Part shown: positions 42,527 to 50,592 of the stretch, in pieces
How the letters are laid out: each line of letters opens with the position of its first letter
Numbering within the stretch: the first letter of the stretch is position 1
Origin: Poecilobothrus nobilitatus
Lineage: Eukaryota > Arthropoda > Insecta > Diptera > Dolichopodidae
Length of the DNA: 64,000 nucleotides
Direction: 5' to 3'
Assembly: GCA_947095535.1 (NCBI GenBank)
Contig: OX352772.1
Coordinates: 211,955,120-212,019,119 of the forward strand
Program-made: the position numbers and the translations under genes
The notes under the pieces: model-generated
Database searches by the model: none
The model's input: only the letters and a program-made list of their open reading frames with translations
Told to the model about the DNA's origin: nothing

Positions 42527-42772
42527 ATGCTGGCTGATTAAACATCATTTCCATTTAAAGAAACTGTAGATGATGTAAATACACAAGGTCAGATACAAGA
42601 AAATGAAATTACGTCCACCATGGACGACGAAGATTTAGCAGAAACTGAGTAATTTATACCACCATTCCAGATAGTTGAATTAGAAGACGAAGAAGAAGAA
42701 GTGGAAGAAGAAAGTGAGGAAGATGAGGAAGCAGTTCTATTTAATGAAATTTGGGATATAAATAATTCTTGA
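42527..42772 (+). pseudogene. Polinton copy C small acidic protein, two in-frame stops
   Basis: An 81-codon reading from ATG at 42527 to TGA at 42770, homologous to the intact copy B frame at 24421-24663. Stops lie at 42539 (codon 5) and 42650 (codon 42). The C-terminal third is a run of glutamate and aspartate (E-D-E-E-E-E-V-E-E-E). It is the only plus-strand gene in the left half of the element. Function unknown. Confidence 0.65.
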
Positions 42773-42888
42773 TTATTTCAATGATTTAATAATCCTAAAT
42801 AATTTTAATTAAATAATCTAATGAAAGCTGTACAGAAAAATATTTGTCTATCTAGAACATATATAAATAAAAAATAAAAATTTTTATA

Positions 42889-43452
42889 TTATTTGTTGTG
42901 ATTTATTTTGTTTGTTTTATGTAGTATATTACAGATTTGTACCTTTAAAATTACTGGAATTTCAAAAAATAACCTTGAATAATTACATTGTACATTAAAA
43001 CGTTGTATTGGTACATAAATTTCTCTTTCTAACCTAAATACTTGTTGTTCGACACATAAATTTAGATATTCCCGAACATAGTTTTTTACATTTAACTCAG
43101 GAGATTTATAATAGATCATCACTGCGTGAAGAAAATCGCTTAAATTGCAAAACTGCTCTGCTTCTTCTTTGTTAATACTTATACTTTGCCCGTTCGCTGA
43201 TTTTAGTCCATGATGAAAGTTCTGTTTTATATCTTTTATTATCAGTTTATCGAGTTTTTTGTTAAATTCGTAATAAAATTTATTCCATTCATGATATTTT
43301 AAGACAATTGACTTTTTACCAATACGGTGAATTATACTTGAGGCTTCAAATGATTCACAGTCAAATCCAACAGCAATTTTTAATGTATGACTCTTATTGA
43401 GAAAATATGTGTAACTTAGCAATAAATTTGTGTTCTTACTTGGTACTTCCAT
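42889..43452 (-). CDS. Polinton conserved protein of 187 aa, function unknown
   Basis: Intact frame of 187 residues. The N-terminal third has N-T-N-L-L-L-S-Y-T-Y-F-L-N-K, the middle S-I-N-K-E-E-A-E-Q-F-C-N-L, and the most conserved block is Y-V-P-I-Q-R-F-N-V-Q-C-N-Y-S-R-L-F near the C-terminus. Homologues lie in copy B (24790-25250) and as a stray fragment at 24125-24205, and the block is kept in all three, so it is under constraint. No signal peptide or membrane segment, moderately basic. It sits just downstream of the protease in the same strand order. I do not recognise the family. Confidence 0.75.
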   Translation of the reverse strand: MEVPSKNTNLLLSYTYFLNKSHTLKIAVGFDCESFEASSIIHRIGKKSIVLKYHEWNKFYYEFNKKLDKLIIKDIKQNFHHGLKSANGQSISINKEEAEQFCNLSDFLHAVMIYYKSPELNVKNYVREYLNLCVEQQVFRLEREIYVPIQRFNVQCNYSRLFFEIPVILKVQICNILHKTNKINHNK

Positions 43453-43490
43453 TCCTTTAATTTTACTAAAACCTGTTTATATTATTTTTA

Positions 43491-43979
43491 TTATTTATAC
43501 GTTTTAGGAACACAAATTTGTAATGAGTTATATTTTCCAAATACATTTAGAAAGGTACTTAAAATATATTTATCGTTTTCTAGTTGATTTCCTTTATTAA
43601 ATTTTTTTAAAAAAGAGTTCATACTATAACCGCAACATCTATACCACGTATAAACACAACAATATTGCCCACAGATATCTGAATAGTTACTTTGTAACTG
43701 TTTCTTATTAAAAATTATACATTGGTTTTTTAAGTAACTTAAAATTTCTAATTTATCTGGTTTTCTACCAAACGAATCAAAATATTCAACACAGCCATTC
43801 TTTGGCTTAAAAATAGCTAACCAATGTGTTCCCGGATCTTTTGATTTATCAGTGTTTACAATTAAAAAAGTTTGTTTTTCAATTATTCTGGAGAGTTGAT
43901 CCAGAGCAAAAACTCCTTTAAAAAATGTACGTGTATGTTTGTTACATCTTAATACGTCACTTATCTCTAGGGTATTCAT
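43491..43979 (-). CDS. Polinton adenain-like cysteine protease (PRO)
   Basis: About 162 residues, intact. Matches the Ulp1/adenain fold used by Polintons and adenoviruses to mature capsid proteins. The catalytic set is visible: H53 in G-T-H-W-L-A, the acid in V-E-Y-F-D-S-F-G (D69 the likely residue), Q97 and the nucleophile C104 in D-I-C-G-Q-Y-C, seven residues apart as in adenain (numbering counts the TTG just before the ATG). The ATG at 43979 overlaps the TGA of the upstream small ORF (TGATG), so the two are probably translated from one message. Size is normal for the family. Confidence 0.88.
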   Translation of the reverse strand: MNTLEISDVLRCNKHTRTFFKGVFALDQLSRIIEKQTFLIVNTDKSKDPGTHWLAIFKPKNGCVEYFDSFGRKPDKLEILSYLKNQCIIFNKKQLQSNYSDICGQYCCVYTWYRCCGYSMNSFLKKFNKGNQLENDKYILSTFLNVFGKYNSLQICVPKTYK

Positions 43980-44330
43980 CAATCAAATTGACTCAAGTCA
44001 TACACTTTAGTTGCTTCTTTAATATAATTTGATAAAATCTCTTTTTTGATTTTTTTATTTGTTATAATAACATCAAATTTTTCTAGTATTTGACAGAGCT
44101 CTTTATTTATTTTATCGTTGTACGCAGTTCCAAAAGAGTAATTATCAAAATTATCATTTATAAAATCCCTAGTTGGAAATTTATACTTGAGCTCTTTTAC
44201 AAAGTTTTTACAAGGTTCTTTAGAACCAACTATACAAATATCTTTCGCAAACTAGGTATTATTATCATCACTACAAAATGTTACATCCAGAAGTGCACAA
44301 GACAATGAAATTTTGTCAAATATTCAAATT
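43979..44330 (-). pseudogene. Polinton small ORF upstream of protease
   Basis: A reading of ~115 codons between MCP and protease. It begins without an ATG near K-I-S-L-S-C-A-L-L-D, has one in-frame TAG at 44252, and continues C-K-N-F-V-K-E-L-K-Y-K-F-P-T, S-F-G-T-A-Y-N-D and ends Y-D-L-S-Q-F-D with a TGA overlapping the protease ATG. Copy B carries homologous sequence at 25560-25790. Function unknown. The missing ATG may mean the true start has been lost. Confidence 0.6.
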
Positions 44331-44369
44331 TATTTTTATGTATGCTATTTATAGGTTTGAGAATATATT

Positions 44370-45638
44370 TCAGTTTTTATCAATTTGTAAACTTGCATCA
44401 AATTCTCCATAAGCAATAGCAGTCAGTGTAGATGTAAGTGGTTTTGATAGCCTTGCCTCAATTCTAACTGTACCTTGATTTAGTAGACCTTGACATACTT
44501 CATTTCCTGATGCATCTGGAGTTAAATCAAAAGCTGGAATGAAAAACCCATTACTAAACATGGTTTTTGTTATCTGATGACCTTTATCATTATGGTAAAT
44601 TCCAGTTCCTGAAAAAAGTGTACTGTATGCTCTTGTACAGCAATTATTTTCATCTGAAGAACTGGTTTCAATTGCTGAATTAGGTATTTGAACACCATTT
44701 ACGTTTAACACAAATTGTGAAATATCAAAATGTTTAAAATTGTATGGGTTTTTTGACCTTTTTCCAGGGTAACCTGTATTTTCTGTCATGGAAAAAATGA
44801 TTGTGTTTGGCAACTGTCCAATAAAAACATTATCAAGTGATATTGATGAACTATTCTGTGGAATGGTAAAAGTTTTTACCTCTACCCGTTTGTAATTGTA
44901 TTTGGCATTAGTTTTTTCCAATACAGCATTATGTGCTAATAGCACACTAGGATTAATTGTTACATGTCTCATAAATAAAGTGGCTTCTAAAATTTTCAGT
45001 TGAGATTCATCAGTATCATCTGCAAAGAGGTAAAAATCTGGTTTTTCTAAAGTTAGGATAACTCGAACATCGACATTGTTTATGAGAAGTGTAGGTTGGT
45101 TAAACATATCTAAATGTAGTTTCCCCATAAGTTCCACTACATTGCTATTTTGGTATAATTTTTGACGTTCTTTTGAACCACTATTATCTGTTTTTGCTAT
45201 ATTTGGCTTATCTAGCATCCATCCACCACACTCCAAATAAGTTGTAGCGGCATCCGTACCATAATTTAAAAATGATTCAATATAAGCTCTGCAATGATAA
45301 TTGCCATCTGATGGAGGTATATTCGTTCCATTTAGTTGAACATTGCATTGTTTTATTAATGAATGTAACATATTATTAACCACACTTGGTTGTTGTATAG
45401 GTGTTCCATCAGTTTTTTTATCTTTATTCCATTGAGTTCCATCTTTTTTTAAAATTTGTACTTTTAATTTTAGATATGTCGAAGACAAGTTTCTATATGT
45501 ATCACCGTGTCCTAGTGAAACAAATTCTATAACAGATGTATTATCTAAAGAAGCAATAGGGTTATAAGAAACTTCTTCAGATCGTAAAATACTTGACTGA
45601 ATAGGCTGTGTTTTAAAAATATCAAGCTCTGATTTCAT
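44370..45638 (-). CDS. Polinton major capsid protein (double jelly-roll MCP)
   Basis: 422 residues, intact. The N-terminal half has the family's hallmark order: S-E-L-D-I-F, a short lead to Y-N-P-I-A-S-L-D, I-E-F-V-S-L-G-H-G-D-T-Y, L-S-S-T-Y-L-K-L-K-V, then V-N-N-M-L-H-S-L-I-K-Q-C-N-V-Q-L-N-G-T, and Y-I-E-S-F-L-N-Y-G. Animal homologues are often annotated as F54H12.2-like proteins, and structural work assigned them as double jelly-roll capsid proteins. It starts 14 bp after the pX-like gene stop. It would form the hexons of an icosahedral particle. No lesion is seen. Confidence 0.88.
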   Translation of the reverse strand: MKSELDIFKTQPIQSSILRSEEVSYNPIASLDNTSVIEFVSLGHGDTYRNLSSTYLKLKVQILKKDGTQWNKDKKTDGTPIQQPSVVNNMLHSLIKQCNVQLNGTNIPPSDGNYHCRAYIESFLNYGTDAATTYLECGGWMLDKPNIAKTDNSGSKERQKLYQNSNVVELMGKLHLDMFNQPTLLINNVDVRVILTLEKPDFYLFADDTDESQLKILEATLFMRHVTINPSVLLAHNAVLEKTNAKYNYKRVEVKTFTIPQNSSSISLDNVFIGQLPNTIIFSMTENTGYPGKRSKNPYNFKHFDISQFVLNVNGVQIPNSAIETSSSDENNCCTRAYSTLFSGTGIYHNDKGHQITKTMFSNGFFIPAFDLTPDASGNEVCQGLLNQGTVRIEARLSKPLTSTLTAIAYGEFDASLQIDKN

Positions 45639-45652
45639 AAATTCAATCTTAA

Positions 45653-46093
45653 TTATTCAAAAATATCTTTTTGTTTGTTTTTGTTATTAACTTTGCGTCG
45701 CTTCGACGTAAAATAATTTAAATTATTAATGAGAGGTCTTTTTATAGGTTTTCTTCGTTTTCTTTTGCCTTGTCCATACATTTCATTGAGTTTCCGAACT
45801 GCACCTCGTCTTACATTTTTCATTATCTTTTTACTTCGATCTTGAACCACCTCTTTTACATTTGCACCTGTGGTAATATCAGATAATGCATTAATACCAG
45901 AGTTAATAACCTTTTTTTTTAATATATTAGCTCCAGACGTAAATATTTTTTTTAAATATCTAAAAAAACCACCGAAAAAGCTCCCTAACCCTCGTCCCCT
46001 TTGGTAAGGTACAATTGAGTGTAACAAAGGACCAATATCCTCAAGACCTTTTCCTGATTGAACTAAATAATATTTGTAGTACGCTCTCTCCAT
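45653..46093 (-). CDS. Polinton pX/pVI-like basic virion protein
   Basis: 146 residues, intact, rich in lysine and arginine. After a short N-terminal part it has R-G-R-G-L-G-S-F-F-G-G-F-F-R-Y-L, an amphipathic glycine/phenylalanine segment. The C-terminal half carries several basic clusters (R-K-R-R-K-P-I-K-R, S-K-R-R-K). The same arrangement is known from Polinton/adintovirus small proteins compared with adenovirus pX/pVI: a membrane-active or DNA-condensing capsid component. Located between penton and MCP, 46 and 14 bp from each. The exact adenoviral counterpart is uncertain. Confidence 0.7.
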   Translation of the reverse strand: MERAYYKYYLVQSGKGLEDIGPLLHSIVPYQRGRGLGSFFGGFFRYLKKIFTSGANILKKKVINSGINALSDITTGANVKEVVQDRSKKIMKNVRRGAVRKLNEMYGQGKRKRRKPIKRPLINNLNYFTSKRRKVNNKNKQKDIFE

Positions 46094-46139
46094 AATGAAT
46101 AAAATAAAATAATATATAGTTTTGTAAAATCGCTTTTAT

Positions 46140-47057
46140 TTATACTTTTTTAAAATGTAATACAATTTTTGTTGGAATGGAACTATTGGAAAAGTTTATT
46201 TTGTATCCATATTTATCACATAAAAGTAATGAAATGTTATTAAATGATTTCTCCACATGGCAATATTGAATATTACTGAATTCTTTTACAGTATCAGTGA
46301 AAGAATTTTGTATGTTAACAGATCTTAAACACCTTATATCTTTATCACCTATTTTTTGCGGTTCAATTATATCTATGTATATAAAAAACATATATGGTTT
46401 ACTAATGGGAATCAATTGTACACTATCTATAAAAGTTTTGAAAGCTTCTATTACACGTGATTTATATTTTTTAAAATCTGTAACTTTAAAAGATTCTTGA
46501 TTGAAACATGTTGTCGAAAGTCCTTCCAGGGTATAAGCGTAATTTGCTCTTATTTTTATATCTATTTTAGGCTTAGTAACACATATTTTGGTGTAACTTA
46601 AATTTTTAGGCATCTCCTCAGCTTTTATTGGTTGTGTATAATGAACTTCATCGTTTATAAAATTAAAAATTCCCCAAATCAACTGTCGTTCAACTTCTTT
46701 TCTTGTAAACCTAATAAGTGGGCGTATATTTTGAATTGGTGTTGGTAGTAGAAAAACTTTCCAGTCGCATATCATTTGTTTTTCTATGTATGGAATATAT
46801 GATATTCCAACTCCTATCATATCTTTCTGCATACCTTTAATAAATATTTGAGTACTTTTTTACCATTCTTCACCATACACATTTGGGACGAAATCATTAA
46901 CATACATTTCTGAAATACCGACTTTCCACCTCGAATCACACATGTATTTATTCGTTTTATTTGTAAAAGATGATAATGAATTTTCTGGATAATAGTTCAT
47001 AGATGAATCACTGAGTAAAGTGACATAAAATTCATCATTTACTTGTATGTTGTCCAT
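46140..47057 (-). pseudogene. Polinton penton (minor capsid) protein, single in-frame stop
   Basis: A 305-codon reading. The N-terminus has D-E-F-Y-V-T-L-L-S-D-S-S-M, N-S-L-S-S-F-T-N-K, W-K-V-G-I-S-E-M, and the C-terminus F-I-Y-I-D-I-I-E-P-Q-K-I-G-D, L-R-S-V and a final L-H-F, all typical of the Polinton vertex protein. A lone TAA at 46860 splits it, and both sides are in the same frame. An ATG 30 bp on (46832) could restart, but that would drop the jelly-roll N-terminus. Its start overlaps the previous gene by 19 bp. Confidence 0.82.
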
Positions 47058-47695
47058 GAGCTTGCGGATTTATTCTTACGAATTGGAAAATTAAGTTCTG
47101 TTTGAGTATTACCTACTGCTGATGAATTATTCAACTCTTTGCTATTTATAGTTTTTTCTTTTTTCGTTGGTGGGCTTGGGCTATCTAAAGGAACAGTTAT
47201 AATGTCTTCTGTATCAGTTTCAAAAATTTGTACATTTTGATTTCTAATTGATTTTCTTTTTCTAAAACGTTCTCCAACTGAAGCAGCTGACAATGCTTTT
47301 GTTAAAACATTTTCCTGAATTTCATCATCAAATACTTCATCATCAGCTTCTTTTTCATATACTTCTTCTTCTTCAGGAACAACTTGTATTCCTACATTCT
47401 TATATTCAGGAAAATGCGATTGAGCTTCCGCATCTATATACATTGGTTTTGCACGATTTTGAGTACCTTTTGTTTCCGTAATTTTTACTTTCTCCTCTTT
47501 ATTTCTAGGAAGTACTCTATTTTTGTTTCTTATTTTAAATAGATTTTGTCTGTATAAATAGCATTTTTGAGTGTCTGTTAGATATTTATTTAACAATATT
47601 TTTTTCATATTTTATTCAAAGTCTGCATTTTGTTTCATTTTCTCATAAATCTCGGGTTTTAGTATAATCATTTTGTTAAATGTTGTATTATTCAT
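47039..47695 (-). pseudogene. Polinton disordered protein upstream of penton, single in-frame stop
   Basis: The reading runs from ATG at 47695 (overlapping the previous gene's stop as ATGA) to 47039, ~218 codons. It opens M-I-I-L-K-P-E-I-Y-E-K-M-K-Q-N, a motif I associate with Polinton/adintovirus core proteins, has a TAA at 47612, then T-D-T-Q-K-C-Y-L-Y-R-Q-N-L. The rest is an acidic low-complexity region (E-E-E-E-V-Y-E-K-E-A-D-D-E) and a Ser/Pro/Lys-rich tail. Copy A holds a decayed homologue (760-1440). The internal ATG at 47608 gives a 189-residue open frame. Function unknown, perhaps core or scaffold. Confidence 0.65.
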
Positions 47696-48027
47696 TTTAT
47701 AAAATTTCCGATTATCCTTGATAGTACTGCACCAAGAAGTGTAGCTAAAACTCCACCACGTTGAATAATGATTTTTCTTTTACTATTTATAGATTTTTGG
47801 CGGCAAATGAGGGATCTCAATTCCTTTTTATACTTTCGTAATTGGGTTGTTGATTTTTTACTTAGATTACAATTACCTTTTAAAATATTTAAAGCAATTT
47901 CACAAAATGTTTTGATTACTTCAGGGTCACAATGTTTTATAATTACTTTCTGAAATTTCGGTTTAGAGCTTTTTAATAGGTGCAATATATGACGGTTGAC
48001 CTTCAAACGTTTCATATTCTTTGCCAA
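47692..48027 (-). CDS. Polinton small basic protein with hydrophobic tail
   Basis: 111 residues, intact. The lysine/arginine-rich body (K-R-L-K-V-N-R, K-K-S-T-T-Q-L-R-K-Y-K-K-E) is followed by Q-R-G-G-V-L-A-T-L-L-G-A-V-L-S, a hydrophobic C-terminal segment. Its 5' end overlaps the ATPase 3' end by 65 bp and its stop overlaps the next ATG (ATGA). Homologue in copy A (1440-1760). Such glycine-plus-hydrophobic tails suggest a membrane-active or DNA-associated virion component. I cannot assign it further. Confidence 0.68.
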   Translation of the reverse strand: MAKNMKRLKVNRHILHLLKSSKPKFQKVIIKHCDPEVIKTFCEIALNILKGNCNLSKKSTTQLRKYKKELRSLICRQKSINSKRKIIIQRGGVLATLLGAVLSRIIGNFIK

Positions 48028-48715
48028 ATTGTTCTAATTGATCTCTTGTACAAAAACACAAACCTTTTCCAAATATATCACTTCTTAATCGAAATATATC
48101 ATTAACGTCTTGAGTAAGATCTATTAATATATACCCGTATGGTTCTGACGTCACTTCATTATATACTTTTTGAAATGCTTTGATTTGATTGGGATATATT
48201 TGACGAGCTAGAGGTAATATCTGCGATTTATCTCTTGGATTTTTGAAAAGTACTAGATATTTACAGTTAAGCGTAATATCTCTTGAAAATTTACCCTGGT
48301 GAAAAACATTTTGTGTTACAAATATTACAGATAAATTTCTATGGTGTGATCCTCTAGTAAATAAATCACATACATACTTATCATGGGAATTTAACATCAT
48401 ATCATCGATAATAATTAACAAAGGTTCTTGATTGTCATTAAAATCCGGAATAGTGTTACTATATTCCACATCTTTTAAATATTTTGGAACGGCATTTTTG
48501 TCTGGATTACACCAAATAATTCTATTAATATGTGGTTGTATATTTTCTTTTTTATACTTTATTAAATTATGAATAAAAGTGGTTTTACCACAGCATGATG
48601 GACCCGCTACCATCATTGTAAATGGATGAAATAGCATAGTTGTATTAGTTAAAAATAGCACTGTTAACCTATATTTATATGAAAAGCTCTTTTGCCGAAG
48701 TGAATATAAATGCAA
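47963..48715 (-). CDS. Polinton packaging ATPase (FtsK/HerA superfamily)
   Basis: 250 residues as an open frame, but the likely start is M27 at 48637, just before the P-loop. Walker A is G-P-S-C-C-G-K-T-T (residues 38-46), Walker B L-L-I-I-I-D-D-M-M (about 99-107), followed by R-G-S-H-H-R-N-L-S-V-I-F-V-T-Q-N, the sensor/arginine region conserved in Polinton and poxvirus A32-like ATPases. It would pump the genome into the capsid. All motifs are intact. It is the first gene of the minus-strand series, back to back with the plus-strand gene from 48730. Confidence 0.9.
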   Translation of the reverse strand: MHLYSLRQKSFSYKYRLTVLFLTNTTMLFHPFTMMVAGPSCCGKTTFIHNLIKYKKENIQPHINRIIWCNPDKNAVPKYLKDVEYSNTIPDFNDNQEPLLIIIDDMMLNSHDKYVCDLFTRGSHHRNLSVIFVTQNVFHQGKFSRDITLNCKYLVLFKNPRDKSQILPLARQIYPNQIKAFQKVYNEVTSEPYGYILIDLTQDVNDIFRLRSDIFGKGLCFCTRDQLEQFGKEYETFEGQPSYIAPIKKL

Positions 48716-48729
48716 ATTTATTTATTCTA

Positions 48730-49248
48730 ATGAGTATTCTTACACAAACCGTCGACATGGTTAAACGAGTTCTCATAGTTGACCTACCATTTTTACAAGG
48801 AAATGAAAATCAATATTTCCTAAAAGAATTAGCCATACTTGAAAAAGGAAGTTTAATTCCAACTGTCTATCACTTCAAAGCACCGTACCCCTCAGAGGAA
48901 CTTAGTCCGGATATGAAATATAATAACCAGTATTGCGAAAATAAAATAAATGGACTTAAATGGAATAACGGTCTAGTTATATATTTAGATGTAAAATGTA
49001 TATTAAAACACTATTTAGAGTCAGCTGAAAAAATTTATGTTAAAGGAGAACAAAAAAAACTATTCCTTCAAAAGTACATTGACAGTGATAAAATAGAAGA
49101 TTTAAGCAGAAACTTACCGTCATTACAAAAGATTGATAACTTTAAATCAAATTGTCCTATACACTTATTAAACAACAATTTCAGATGTGCTGTTAAAAAT
49201 TGTTATAATGTATATATGTATCTTTTAAAAGAAAAAATGTTAGATTAA
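48730..49248 (+). CDS. Polinton plus-strand protein (~173 aa) in the PolB slot, function unknown
   Basis: The open frame starts at 48679, but the ATG at 48730 (or 48760) avoids overlap with the ATPase 5' end. Blocks: V-L-I-V-D-L-P-F-L near the N-terminus, Y-F-L-K-E-L-A-I-L, G-L-K-W-N-N-G, I-Y-V-K-G-E-Q-K-K, and a C-terminal C-P-I-H-L...C-A-V-K-N-C with well-spaced Cys/His. I recall similar proteins (V-D-x-x, K-E-L-A, H-G-L-x-W, Y-V-K-G, C-x-x-H...C-A) from arthropod mobile elements. The D plus K-E-L start faintly recalls DEDD exonuclease folds, which is speculation. Intact, no membrane segment. Copy A has PolB in this position and orientation. Confidence 0.65.
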   Translation: MSILTQTVDMVKRVLIVDLPFLQGNENQYFLKELAILEKGSLIPTVYHFKAPYPSEELSPDMKYNNQYCENKINGLKWNNGLVIYLDVKCILKHYLESAEKIYVKGEQKKLFLQKYIDSDKIEDLSRNLPSLQKIDNFKSNCPIHLLNNNFRCAVKNCYNVYMYLLKEKMLD

Positions 49249-50220
49249 GACAGCACAGTTTTCTATAAAATTGTAAAATATTTTTAAATAAAAAATTATT
49301 TCAAACATATAAATAAATTTGTTTTATTTTTTTTTTTAACACAACATAAGAATACATCTTTTTTTTGTTCTACATTCTTACATATCAATAAAATCTAAAA
49401 ATACTAATAATTTTTTCTTTCCTCTCCTTTAAATATTTCATCAGAACAAAAAAGAAAAGAAAAAAATTCATCTCAAAATATCAATTTGGTCAAGGTTGAT
49501 TCAGATTTAAAAACCAGCTTTGCACTTTTTTCTTTTAATTTTAAAAATTCGCATAGGTACACTTAATTTGTTTAAATTTTTCTCTTTAGATTTTATAAAA
49601 ACGCATTTTTTCCTACTATTTCCATTCACGCCTATTACTTAAACCACATGTTAGATATTTTTGATTTCCTGTTTGTTTTCTTTTTATTCATATTTTTGTC
49701 AACATTCTTACATAACAATAAAATCTTATACGGTGATACTCGCAATTAATTAATGGTTTTTATTTTCTCTTCTTTAAATACTTCATAAAAAAAGAAAAAA
49801 CAAGAAAAAAAGAAAAAAAAATGCATCTCAAAATTGCATTAATTTTGTTGATTCTTTATCTAAGTTGTAAAAAACCAGTTTGCACTTTTTCTTTTAATTT
49901 TTTTAAAATTAGTTTTAAAATTTTAAAGAAAGATAGTTACACATCTTTTTGTTCTGTTTTCATTTTTATCTTTAAATTTTATAAAGCATTTTTTCTTATT
50001 CTTTTCATATACGCCTATTACTTAAGCTAGGTATACATCAACAAGAAGTATACCTGTACCATGTTAGATATTTTTGATTTCTTGTTGTTTTCTTTTTATT
50101 CATATTTTTTTTGCACATTCTTACAAACAAAAAATATCTTACACACCGACAATAATCATTAGTTTTTTTCTTTTATCTTCTTTAAATAGTTAAAGTAGAA
50201 AAAAAAAAAAAAAACGAAGA
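49249..50220. repeat. Copy C right subterminal degenerate repeats
   Basis: Non-coding, with a unit of about 340-410 bp repeated nearly three times: ACATTCTTACATATCAATAA at 49370, ACATTCTTACATAACAATAA at 49703, ACATTCTTACAAACAAAAAA at 50115, each followed by TTTTTTCTTT...CTTTAAATA and an AAGAAAAA-rich block, with CGCCTATTACTTAA at 49629 and 50011. The 69-codon frame at 49821-50030 lies in the second unit and is an artefact. Confidence 0.6.
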
Positions 50221-50586
50221 TGCTCATTGTTATTTTGTATTTCTTCCTATAGTAAACCAACACAAAAAAAAAACGCGCATTCCTTAAAGATACACTTTAA
50301 AACTAGTTCACCAACATTAAATAACATGTGCTTTAACATTTACATATAATATTTTTGCTAACTATTTTCATGTTGACCTATTATAATATACAATCAAAGA
50401 GCTCTAAAAGACTTGTTTGACCCCAACTTTTAACAGAATTCAGGTCACAACACTTCCGGTTTCTCTAAAACTCAAGGTCATTCAAATATAGGTTAATTTG
50501 CGTGGGCGTGCGATATGGTTTATTAAAAACTAGGTCGTGCGATATGGGCTTATTTTTTCCCATGCCAAAGTGCTCCAATACCTACT
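50221..50586 (-). repeat. Polinton copy C right terminal inverted repeat
   Basis: Starts TGCTCATTGTTATTTTGTAT and ends CCAATACCTACT, followed by the duplicated GAAATC. Confidence 0.93.
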
Positions 50587-50592
50587 GAAATC

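Larger units (their letters stand above)
40263..50586 (-). mobile_element. Polinton/Maverick copy C, structurally complete, no PolB visible
   Basis: Bounded by terminal inverted repeats of 362-366 bp starting AGTAGGTATTG and by the 6-bp direct repeat GAAATC (40257-40262 and 50587-50592). Both features are diagnostic for Polintons, whose termini are 5'-AG and whose target duplications are 6 bp. At 10,324 bp it is well under the usual 15-20 kb. It encodes integrase, adenain-type protease, major capsid protein, penton, packaging ATPase, a pX-like basic protein and five proteins of unknown function. Protein-primed DNA polymerase B is absent from every stretch large enough to hold it. Confidence 0.93.

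Noticed and set aside
42600..42772. Acidic stretch as a simple GAA/GAG microsatellite
   Set aside because: Only its C-terminal part is repetitive, and the N-terminal half aligns with the intact copy B gene, so it is a pseudogene rather than a bare microsatellite.
49821..50030. 69-codon hydrophobic plus-strand frame inside the Polinton
   Set aside because: It sits in a degenerate right-subterminal repeat unit and is not open in the neighbouring units.
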